Below are positions 13,752 to 20,273 of a DNA stretch of 52,263 nt, in pieces. Positions within the stretch are counted from its first letter, which is position 1. Every line of letters begins with the position of its first letter. The position numbers and the translations under genes are program-made. The stretch comes from a virus. The notes below the pieces were generated by a model that saw only the letters and a program-made list of their open reading frames with translations, was not told the origin of the DNA and searched no databases. The stretch covers positions 1 through 52,263 of IMG/VR virus record IMGVR_UViG_3300028025_001613, one strand, 5' to 3'.

Positions 13752-15857
13752 CTAAAAGTTGTTATAACCAGTTAATTTAATTTGTGTAGAATTTAGATTA
13801 ATACCTAATTGATTACCTTTAGCATCACTAGCATCCATAAGAGTTGATACTTTTACAGATGTAATAATATTTACACCTTCACCAATTGTGCTAAACTTAA
13901 GTTTGAATGGTGTACTTACACCAGATAAAGCAACTGATTTATTTTGATCTAATGCTCCAAATTTAACTCTGCCATTATTATCATTTGCAAAAATGTACCA
14001 AGTAGCAGGAATTGTAGGTATAAGCTCTTCAAACTTAATCTTTTTAGGATCGTATGTAAACTCAAACTGTAAACCAGATACATTTAAACCTTTAGTGTCT
14101 AAACCTACAGGTATTTCTATAGTGTTACTTGTAACAGTTAAGTTAGTTAAGTTTACATCTACAGAACTTACATCATATGGAGTGTTGATAAATCCTCCTG
14201 TAGAGAATGTAGACATGTTTCTAAATGCAGTGTTAGTTTGTAAACTATTAACGGCATTAGTTTGTACAGTAGAAGATCCTCCAGAAACAGTTACGACCTG
14301 AGAAGAGTGAGATCTGTTTACATCACCCCATAAAAGATATTTAAGATCTAAAACAGCATTTGTACCAAGAGCCCCTGTAGTTAAATAAGTTCTAGGATAT
14401 GTTATATTTTTCCAGTTAGTAGTATTTATAGCTCCCCATGAACTGTTCACAGAAGTATTAAAACTAGGTTCAGCTTGGAACATATAATCATTATTATTCT
14501 TTCTTATATATACAGAGTATAATGAACTACCATCTACAGCTTTTGGTATAGTAGTAGGAATTTTATACTGAGCCCAAGCAGCATCTTCTGTTATATATTC
14601 TATAGGTCCTGTGTATACATCAAATAATTGTATACTTTTTAAAGTACTAGCTACAGTTCCACTAGGAAACTTTCTCATATCAACATACAAAGTACTATTT
14701 GATGTTCCAACATTAACATATACCCATTCAACTTGACCAGCAAGTGTACGTATTTCAGCTGCATTCCAAGTAGGAATACTCATATATCCCGCACTACCTG
14801 CAACATAAGTACTTGGAAGTTTTGTTAGTGTGTCTATATTAGCTACTTGACCTAGTAATCTAGGTAAGTCACCTCCATCTATCTTTTGGTTTCTGTTAAT
14901 ATCAGCAGCATATAAAGATTGTCCGGTCTTTAAGTTTTGACCGTTAGATCCATCTAATCCCATTGAAGTAAATTCATTCTGAGCTGTAGTAAAATCTGAT
15001 ATAGTAATTGCATTACCATAGATATCATATAATTTATCCATGTCATGCATTAAACTAACTTCATAAACTTTATTAGCAGCTAACTGAGATTGATTTACAT
15101 CTACATCTCCTGTAGAAGTTACAGGAAACATCACTCCAGTATTTGTAACAGTATCTCTAAAAGATACTTTGAGATTAGAAAGATTAAATAAGTTAGAATT
15201 TAAATCCACCTTAGCTGTTACATATTTACCAAAGTTTTGGTTCATAGCTACAGCTGTAGTTAACGGAGCTTCCATTACTGTAGCATCATAAGCACCAGCA
15301 GCAGTCCAACCAGCTACAAAGTTTAGTTTAATAGGATTAAAAGTATATGCTGTAGAAGCAGCTTTAAGTCTAAACTTAATTTTTATAAAGTCACTATAGC
15401 CACTATAAGGCATAGATGAATTAGTAGACCAAGTAAGAGTAACTCTTAATATAGCATAAGGATTAGTATTACTATAGTTGTACTGTGCATATTGATAGTT
15501 AGTAGTACCATTAGTTGTATTATTAGCACTAGATCCTGAGCTCACTGTAAGAAAGTTATATCCAGGATAATCATAATAAGAAAGATTAATAGTAGAACCT
15601 TGAGGAAGAATGCCACCATTACCACCTGTACCAGTATGATTTACAGATACAATCTCAAAATTGTTTCTATCATATTGTAAATCAAATAGTAACTGACGAG
15701 TAGTAGCATTATTCATACCATTACCATAAATTACATAGTCAAACTCACCACCTCTATTAAGAGATGGACCACCTACTGATGCAGCAGCTTTAAACTTCTG
15801 TTGAGCAGATGCTTGAATAACAAATAAAAGAGTAAGAAAAAATAACAGTTTCTTCAT
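13752..15857 (-). CDS. secreted cohesin/dockerin-like protein
   Basis: The 701-residue product has a signal peptide ending QASAQ. Residues about 25-200 and 565-700 show the beta-sandwich pattern of cohesin-like domains (LQFEFTYDPKKIKFEEL in the second; a weaker version in the first). In the middle, residues 319-330 read DINRNQKIDGGD, a dockerin-type calcium loop, and a second half-site GDVNRSHSSQ starts at 511. Cohesin and dockerin modules hold extracellular complexes together in bacteria. It is coupled to the gene before it (shared base at 15857) and to the lipoprotein after it. It has no lipobox and no catalytic domain that I recognise. Confidence 0.65.
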   Translation of the reverse strand: MKKLLFFLTLLFVIQASAQQKFKAAASVGGPSLNRGGEFDYVIYGNGMNNATTRQLLFDLQYDRNNFEIVSVNHTGTGGNGGILPQGSTINLSYYDYPGYNFLTVSSGSSANNTTNGTTNYQYAQYNYSNTNPYAILRVTLTWSTNSSMPYSGYSDFIKIKFRLKAASTAYTFNPIKLNFVAGWTAAGAYDATVMEAPLTTAVAMNQNFGKYVTAKVDLNSNLFNLSNLKVSFRDTVTNTGVMFPVTSTGDVDVNQSQLAANKVYEVSLMHDMDKLYDIYGNAITISDFTTAQNEFTSMGLDGSNGQNLKTGQSLYAADINRNQKIDGGDLPRLLGQVANIDTLTKLPSTYVAGSAGYMSIPTWNAAEIRTLAGQVEWVYVNVGTSNSTLYVDMRKFPSGTVASTLKSIQLFDVYTGPIEYITEDAAWAQYKIPTTIPKAVDGSSLYSVYIRKNNNDYMFQAEPSFNTSVNSSWGAINTTNWKNITYPRTYLTTGALGTNAVLDLKYLLWGDVNRSHSSQVVTVSGGSSTVQTNAVNSLQTNTAFRNMSTFSTGGFINTPYDVSSVDVNLTNLTVTSNTIEIPVGLDTKGLNVSGLQFEFTYDPKKIKFEELIPTIPATWYIFANDNNGRVKFGALDQNKSVALSGVSTPFKLKFSTIGEGVNIITSVKVSTLMDASDAKGNQLGINLNSTQIKLTGYNNF

Positions 15858-16489
15858 TAATTAAGTTTCTTTACAAGTGAACTACATGCTTTTTTAATAG
15901 CAGTAGATAAATTTTGATTGTTAAATTTACCTCCCTCATCTATAAGAAGAGTAGACATTGATATCTCATCTGCAGATTCTTCTACAAGAATCTTTTTAAC
16001 GAGCTTATCACCTTTATATAAGAATCCTTGTAGTCTGATAACTACAGATTCCTTGTTATTATGTATTATAGAAAAGCTAGATTGTGTTTTTAATACATCT
16101 AGATATACTATATCAACCTTTAAAACATTGTCAGAAGCGTGATCTAAATCATAGCCCTCAGCTTGATACACTTCTTCTAAGACATTCTTTATACCAAACT
16201 CTAGTTTTCTATTACCAGCTAAGTTTCCAATCTGGATCTTGTTAGTAATCATTCCTATAGCAATTGTCTTAGGTTCTTCATACCAAATGTTTCCTGGAGA
16301 GTTTTTAAAAGTTCCATCAAACTTCCATGAAAATTCATTAGACATTTGTTGAAGCTTTTCTTGATTACCAGAAAATTCTAGATATAAAGCATAAGACATT
16401 AAGGATAAGGCAAATACTAACCATAATCCAAATAATGTTAAAAAGCTATATACTAAATATAACTTAGCTTTATCAATAATTGCTACCAT
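15857..16489 (-). CDS. membrane-anchored envelope protein
   Basis: A 210-residue protein with one N-terminal TM helix (about residues 9-36) and a mature domain of alternating strands ending in an amphipathic helix, TAIKKACSSLVKKLN. The overall order (short strand AIGMITN, central strands, C-terminal helix) loosely resembles the CsgG-like protein at 11466. It is the first gene after the terminator at 16503-16533 and shares its last base with the next start. Probably periplasmic; function unknown. Confidence 0.6.
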   Translation of the reverse strand: MVAIIDKAKLYLVYSFLTLFGLWLVFALSLMSYALYLEFSGNQEKLQQMSNEFSWKFDGTFKNSPGNIWYEEPKTIAIGMITNKIQIGNLAGNRKLEFGIKNVLEEVYQAEGYDLDHASDNVLKVDIVYLDVLKTQSSFSIIHNNKESVVIRLQGFLYKGDKLVKKILVEESADEISMSTLLIDEGGKFNNQNLSTAIKKACSSLVKKLN

Positions 16490-16502
16490 ATTCTATAATT
16501 TT

Positions 16503-16533
16503 AAAAAGAAAAAAGGGTAGAAATTATCTACCC
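16503..16533 (-). terminator. rho-independent terminator of the lysis operon (minus strand)
   Basis: On the minus strand GGGTAGA (16533-16527) pairs with TCTACCC (16521-16515) around a 5-base loop, followed by a T-rich run (forward-strand A run 16504-16514). The TAA of the 40-residue gene lies across the stem-loop junction. It separates the upstream lysis genes from the export cassette. Confidence 0.8.
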
Positions 16534-16646
16534 TGTCCTCTATATTTACTAACTTTTTTAGCCTTGGGGCCAGATGTTTTTGCAGCTTTTCCTCCTTTAC
16601 GCTTGCCAAAACTAATTTTACGACTGTCTGATTTTACTTTAGCCAT
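16524..16646 (-). CDS. small basic Lys/Gly-rich protein
   Basis: A 40-codon frame from ATG 16646 to TAA 16524 encodes a strongly basic peptide (MAKVKSDSRKISFGKRKGG, then Lys/Arg/Gly to the end). It follows the endolysin by 17 bases and ends inside the terminator hairpin, so it is the last gene of that operon. Composition resembles ribosomal-protein or nucleoid tails. It may bind nucleic acid or the membrane; no family recognised. Confidence 0.55.
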   Translation of the reverse strand: MAKVKSDSRKISFGKRKGGKAAKTSGPKAKKVSKYRGQGR

Positions 16647-16663
16647 TGTGGTTTTTTTAAATA

Positions 16664-17281
16664 TTATACAAGTAGGGTGTGAAACTCTTTAAAATGCTTG
16701 ATACGATCAGCAAGACCAATAGTACCACCATTAACTCTTTTAGTGATCTTAGTAACTACTTCATCAGAAGCTCCTGTATCAGCAATTTCATTAAGCTTGT
16801 TCTTAGACCAGAACCAAGCAGCTGAAGATAGAGCATGTGTTGAAGCTACTGAATCAGGATTAACTGACATATCTACACCAATTGATTTACCAAATGCTGT
16901 ATAGTTATCTTTACCAGTTAACTGGATATATCCACGACCTCTAAATTTATAACCATCACCTGATGCTTCAGGACCGTTACCCATACGTCCACCATATACA
17001 AGATTAGCAATCTTCTCAGGCTTCTTAGCATACGCTGCAGCCTTAGGTTCATCAACTGTACCATCAGGACGCTTAAAATATTTCTTAAATATTCCTGTTA
17101 ATCCTTTAGCAGAGTAATTAAGGTTTTCTTGTGTAACTCTAAAGCCACCAGATTCATGACCAGCTTGAGCTAAAAAATGTGCTAGACGCAATGGAGTTTT
17201 AATACCAAACTTTTCTTGTATAGAAGGAATCTGAGCAATAACTGTGTCAGGAACATGTCCTTTTAAACGAGATAAGTCCAT
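16664..17281 (-). CDS. GH19 endolysin (chitinase-class lysozyme)
   Basis: This 205-residue enzyme cuts peptidoglycan to release progeny. It has the glycoside hydrolase 19 layout: an N-terminal helix pair, the catalytic acid in AQAGHESGGF (Glu43), the NYSAKGL segment, and the substrate-cleft motif FRGRGYIQLTGKDNY. There is no signal peptide, so it would depend on a holin to reach the wall; candidate holins lie in the same strand cluster at 12419 and 18066. Length fits single-domain phage enzymes. Confidence 0.9.
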   Translation of the reverse strand: MDLSRLKGHVPDTVIAQIPSIQEKFGIKTPLRLAHFLAQAGHESGGFRVTQENLNYSAKGLTGIFKKYFKRPDGTVDEPKAAAYAKKPEKIANLVYGGRMGNGPEASGDGYKFRGRGYIQLTGKDNYTAFGKSIGVDMSVNPDSVASTHALSSAAWFWSKNKLNEIADTGASDEVVTKITKRVNGGTIGLADRIKHFKEFHTLLV

Positions 17282-17283
17282 GA

Positions 17284-17457
17284 TTAAGCCTTATTTTTAG
17301 GTTTGTAATATCTTTTCTTCTTTTTAGGAGCTGCTTCTTCAGCAACAACTACTTCTTTTTTAGCTTTAGGAGCTTCTTCTACTACTGGAGCAGGAGCCAC
17401 AACTGGTTCTACAGGTGCAGCAAATAAGCTCTTAAAAAATGCAATTACTTTTTTCAT
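17284..17457 (-). CDS. small Ala/Pro/Lys-rich protein
   Basis: ATG 17457 to TAA 17284 gives 57 residues: a hydrophobic start (MKKVIAFFKSLFAAPV), then Pro/Val/Ala/Glu-rich, then a strongly basic end (KKKKRYYKPKNK). Spacing is 1 base from the previous gene and 2 bases to the endolysin, so it is clearly in the operon. The N-terminus could insert in or lie on the membrane. Function unknown. Confidence 0.55.
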   Translation of the reverse strand: MKKVIAFFKSLFAAPVEPVVAPAPVVEEAPKAKKEVVVAEEAAPKKKKRYYKPKNKA

Positions 17458-17458
17458 A

Positions 17459-18079
17459 CTATTTTTTTAGTTTTATCTTCCAATAAGATTGAATACCATA
17501 AGTAATAGGACCATTAATTTCAGTACCTATATTCAATCCATATATATGATCTTTTTTATTCTTTAATAATACTCCGGCACTTGCTCCTGTAATTCCAAGA
17601 GTTTGATTACCGTTTATACCACCACCAAAAAACATTTGAGTTTTAGGCTTTTCATAATGCTGTATAGTAACAGTATTAGTTATTGTAGGAATCTTATAAT
17701 TAGATCTGACCGATCTTCCTCTAAGACTATTTTGATTAACTGTATCTATAATAGAAACATAACCAAGAGTATCAAGTCTGATAGTATCTTTAAACTCTAC
17801 AAGAGCCATATACTTACTTAACAAATCATTATATTGAGCTAAAAGCTTAGGGTAATTTGTATCAGCAATATATTCTGGAGGAGTAGCAATTGTATCATGT
17901 AATACTTTACCTTTTAAAGTTAGTGTTTTATAGATGGTAGTATCATGTACAGACCATGTAGTATCATGGACAACTGTAGTATCTGATTTCTTACCTTCAA
18001 AATTAACATAACCGCATCCTCCTTGTTGGAAGAATACCACTACAATTAATATTAAGATAATTATACTAAGATATTTCAT
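17459..18079 (-). CDS. envelope protein, possible spanin
   Basis: The 206-residue product has an N-terminal hydrophobic helix ending near QQGGCG, either a TM anchor or a lipobox. A Thr/Asp-rich extended region follows (repeated HDTT), then a helix (residues about 85-110), and a Gly-rich C-terminal strand domain that may reach the outer membrane. Spanins bridge both membranes in the last lysis step, and the position next to the endolysin suits that role. It overlaps the previous gene by 14 bases. No family recognised, so the spanin call is inference. Confidence 0.5.
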   Translation of the reverse strand: MKYLSIIILILIVVVFFQQGGCGYVNFEGKKSDTTVVHDTTWSVHDTTIYKTLTLKGKVLHDTIATPPEYIADTNYPKLLAQYNDLLSKYMALVEFKDTIRLDTLGYVSIIDTVNQNSLRGRSVRSNYKIPTITNTVTIQHYEKPKTQMFFGGGINGNQTLGITGASAGVLLKNKKDHIYGLNIGTEINGPITYGIQSYWKIKLKK

Positions 18080-18314
18080 CTGACTTCTTTTTTAATGAAA
18101 ACTTATCACCGGTATCACCAAGTAAAGCTGCTATACAGATATACATTACAGACTCTACCAAAGCATCTGAAGGTTTAATATCTCCATGACTAAAACTGTT
18201 AGCAGTTAATGTTACACATAAGAATAATGCACACATAAAACCTACTACAGGTTTGATTGATGTAGAACCACGCTCATCTTTAAAAAGATCTAAAACCCAG
18301 TCTTTAAAATTCAT
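18066..18314 (-). CDS. small membrane protein, holin candidate
   Basis: An 82-residue protein with two TM segments (about residues 21-40 and 52-66) after a short charged N-terminus (DLFKDERGSTSIK) and a Lys/Asp-rich tail. The pattern (Ser-Thr-Ser before helix 1, ALLGDTGDKFS after helix 2) is one I associate with holin-like proteins of Bacteroidota phages. It overlaps its neighbours on both sides (4 and 14 bases) in the lysis operon. Confidence 0.5.
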   Translation of the reverse strand: MNFKDWVLDLFKDERGSTSIKPVVGFMCALFLCVTLTANSFSHGDIKPSDALVESVMYICIAALLGDTGDKFSLKKKSDEIS

Positions 18315-18589
18315 CTTGTGTATTTTATCTTGTTATCAGGTAAAACAGCATATACTATTTCACGTTCCTTTTCAGGTATAGCCGGAATAGAAGCTGACGG
18401 AGCAGCTTTATAAAACTGTCTTTCTATATTATCAATCCTTGTTTTGTCTATATTAGACTGAGCCATAAGAAGCTTAACATCAGCTTTTATCTCATTGACA
18501 TCATTCCATATCAAAAGACTAACAAGTGATACTAAAGATGGGAATATCCACACCTTAAAAGCAGCTATAGAAGGATTCTCTTTAGTCAT
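18311..18589 (-). CDS. single-TM coiled-coil membrane protein
   Basis: A 92-residue protein with an N-terminal TM helix (about residues 11-29) followed by a coiled coil (NEIKADVKLLMAQSNIDKTR) and a Pro-rich tail. The layout recalls small phage membrane proteins that work with holins or act as i-spanins. It is 8 bases after the previous gene and overlaps the next by 4. No enzyme motif. Confidence 0.55.
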   Translation of the reverse strand: MTKENPSIAAFKVWIFPSLVSLVSLLIWNDVNEIKADVKLLMAQSNIDKTRIDNIERQFYKAAPSASIPAIPEKEREIVYAVLPDNKIKYTR

Positions 18590-18597
18590 TTAATATT

Positions 18598-18873
18598 CTA
18601 TTTTAAAAGTTTGAACTCATAAACAGAACCTGCTGGTTTCTTTAGACTGATAGTCAATGTGTTAGGTACAATATTTCCTTTTAAGTCTTTACGTACAAAA
18701 TAACGTAAACCTGAAGGTTGAGCTACCACTGATTGACCTGCTCCTGGAGTTACATTTGTTGCAGGAATAACAATAGTGTCAATAGGAGTTTTAGCTGTAC
18801 TAGCAACAGACATCAATGTACCCGGAATTGGGAACCCTAGAGCGTCTTTTTGGGCATAAAATTTCTTAGCCAT
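18598..18873 (-). CDS. small protein with an internal duplication
   Basis: The 91 residues contain two copies of a strand motif: FYAQKDALGFPIPGTLMS near the N-terminus and YFVRKDLKGNIVPNTLTIS at residues about 58-76 (shared pattern Y/F-x-x-KD-x-x-G-x-x-I/V-P-x-TL). It is the first gene of the minus-strand cluster, reading away from the divergent intergenic. There is no signal peptide or TM helix. It may be a small structural or decoration protein; unknown. Confidence 0.6.
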   Translation of the reverse strand: MAKKFYAQKDALGFPIPGTLMSVASTAKTPIDTIVIPATNVTPGAGQSVVAQPSGLRYFVRKDLKGNIVPNTLTISLKKPAGSVYEFKLLK

Positions 18874-18954
18874 TGTATAAATAATTTAATATAAACTTAG
18901 AATATGTAGAATTTGTACAATCCCTACAATATAATATACGAAATATTCAGGAAA

Positions 18955-18963
18955 TTATCTACA
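18955..18963 (+). promoter_or_regulatory. DnaA-box-like sequence
   Basis: TTATCTACA differs at one position from the DnaA box TTATCCACA and lies 22 bases before the gene for a protein with the DnaA DNA-binding signature. It could be an autoregulatory site or part of an origin. A single near-match in AT-rich DNA can arise by chance. Confidence 0.35.
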
Positions 18964-18967
18964 TTTG
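18960..18967 (+). promoter_or_regulatory. candidate -7 promoter box
   Basis: TACATTTG is a perfect TAnnTTTG box 18 bases before the ATG at 18986. No TTTG lies at the expected upstream distance, so this is a partial promoter match. It overlaps the DnaA-box-like site, which would allow autorepression. Confidence 0.35.
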
Positions 18968-18985
18968 TGAACATAAAATCTATAT

Positions 18986-19471
18986 ATGAATAACCAAGAC
19001 TACGCCACATACTTAGAGAAAAAGCTTATTGACAAGTTTAAAGAAGAGTTTTTTATTAAATTTGAATACTACCCTGTAGTTTTAACCAAAATCAACTTAG
19101 TTACAGACCCATCAGACAAGTCTCCTCTGATTAGTTTAGAGCAGTTAGAGGCCTATTTTACCCCCTTTTTACCTTCTAGACACGATAAGGTAATCCATTT
19201 AAAGCATAAAATTAGAATACGAGAAATTACAGAACTACGCTCAATTTTCTGCTTCCTAGCTAGAAACATGAAATACTCTCTTAAAACAATTGGAGAATAT
19301 CTTAATGGAAGGGACCATACAACAGTCATTCATTCAGTTAACACATTTAAAGACTTAATTGAAACCTGCCCTGTATTTAGAGAGAAATATTACAAAGTAT
19401 TAGATAACATTAAAAAAATAAATAATATAACAGATGAGTCACCAATTATGGACTGTTTGCAGAAAGTATAA
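18986..19471 (+). CDS. DnaA domain IV-like DNA-binding protein (candidate replication initiator)
   Basis: In this 161-residue protein, residues about 75-150 match the C-terminal DNA-binding domain of DnaA, including the signature GRDHTTVIHSVNTF (108-121) that reads DnaA boxes. The N-terminal 70 residues lack Walker motifs, so there is no AAA+ ATPase domain. It is the first gene of the replication cluster, beside a divergent intergenic with a DnaA-box-like site. It may mark the phage origin, recruit host DnaA/DnaB, or compete with host DnaA. The domain call is strong; the role is inferred. Confidence 0.8.
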   Translation: MNNQDYATYLEKKLIDKFKEEFFIKFEYYPVVLTKINLVTDPSDKSPLISLEQLEAYFTPFLPSRHDKVIHLKHKIRIREITELRSIFCFLARNMKYSLKTIGEYLNGRDHTTVIHSVNTFKDLIETCPVFREKYYKVLDNIKKINNITDESPIMDCLQKV

Positions 19472-19991
19472 TATAAGCCCTAATCAGCTTTACTATTTAG
19501 ATAGCTGTAGAGAAAAGATTGTACCTAGTCAGGTTATTAATGCTAATGCTCAAAGAGTTGTATGTGAACAGAGGGGTTGGATAGATCCTGAAGGCAATTT
19601 AACAGAAGGAGCATTATATATCTTAGATGAGTTTGAGACATTTTTAAAGAAGACTAAATCTAGAATTACAAAAGAAGTTTTAGGTGAAGATTTTATGAAA
19701 AATGTAAATGAATATAGGGAAATGTTCCCTGCTAATAGATTGCCTTCCAAAGAGTTAGGTAGACAAAGTGCTGCTGAGTTAACTAAGAAGTTTGTAGAGT
19801 TCTTTAAAAAGTATCCTCAATATGATTGGGAATTAGTTTTGGATGCTACAGATTATTACGTAAATTACTATAAGAAGATGGGCTTTAAATTTATGGCTAC
19901 TAGTAGTTACTTTATAAGTAAAAATGATACCTCTAAATTAGCGGACACTTGTCAGGCTATATTAGACGATCCTAAAATATTAAATATCTAA
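19434..19991 (+). CDS. phage replication-associated protein of unknown function
   Basis: This 185-residue protein overlaps the DnaA-like gene by 38 bases. The N-terminal half is mixed. The C-terminal half (AAELTKKFVEFFKKYPQYDW, then helices ending SSYFISK) has the helical pattern I recall from proteins encoded before DnaB-like helicases in Bacteroidota phages. A loader or primosome role is plausible. The stop codon lies inside the terminator hairpin at 19982-20011. Confidence 0.7.
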   Translation: MSHQLWTVCRKYNISPNQLYYLDSCREKIVPSQVINANAQRVVCEQRGWIDPEGNLTEGALYILDEFETFLKKTKSRITKEVLGEDFMKNVNEYREMFPANRLPSKELGRQSAAELTKKFVEFFKKYPQYDWELVLDATDYYVNYYKKMGFKFMATSSYFISKNDTSKLADTCQAILDDPKILNI

Positions 19992-20011
19992 AAATACTTT
20001 AGATATTTTTT
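19982..20011 (+). terminator. AT-rich rho-independent terminator
   Basis: An 11-bp perfect stem AAATATCTAAA (19982-19992) pairs with TTTAGATATTT (19998-20008) around a 5-base loop and runs into T. It is weak in GC but long, so it may be only partly efficient. Confidence 0.65.
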
Positions 20012-20069
20012 GGAAGCTGTAAGTATATATCTTAACTTCACATCCCTCAAAATTACAAAAACACAGTGT

Positions 20070-20273
20070 ATGACCAATTATGAAAAAGAGATAGAATCTA
20101 TGTTCTATCAAATTACTATTCCTCTTAATGAAAAGAAAACAGTTTATGGTATTGGTTTAGATGGCTTTAAATTAGCTGTCAATAACTTAATGAACAAAGC
20201 TGTTCTAGAAGGAAAGATGGAAGCTTTACAAGAAGTTAGAGTTGACCTTAACAAACTTATAACTTCTATATAA
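20070..20273 (+). CDS. small helical protein preceding the helicase
   Basis: The ATG at 20070, with an A-rich leader, gives 67 residues; a longer frame from TTG 20010 starts inside the terminator and is not credible. The product is helical, charged and soluble. Its TAA shares a base with the helicase ATG (TAATG at 20271-20275), so the two are translationally coupled. Possibly a helicase cofactor; unknown. Confidence 0.6.
   Translation: MTNYEKEIESMFYQITIPLNEKKTVYGIGLDGFKLAVNNLMNKAVLEGKMEALQEVRVDLNKLITSI

Larger units (their letters stand above)
18874..18985. promoter_or_regulatory. divergent intergenic with a 24-bp dyad
   Basis: These 112 bases separate the minus-strand envelope/lysis cluster from the plus-strand replication cluster. 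At 18905-18928 there is a symmetrical site: TGTAG, 3 bases, the perfect palindrome TTGTACAA, 3 bases, CTACA. This is the layout of an operator for a dimeric repressor, and it could control both directions. The region is very AT-rich and could also contain a replication origin. Confidence 0.45.

Noticed and set aside
13010-18000. Plus-strand ORFs inside the minus-strand cluster
   Set aside because: They are antisense to well-supported genes, have unnatural composition and no leader signals.
20010-20069. TTG start extending the small gene before the helicase
   Set aside because: It begins in the terminator's T run and the extension is not protein-like; the ATG at 20070 has a normal A-rich leader.
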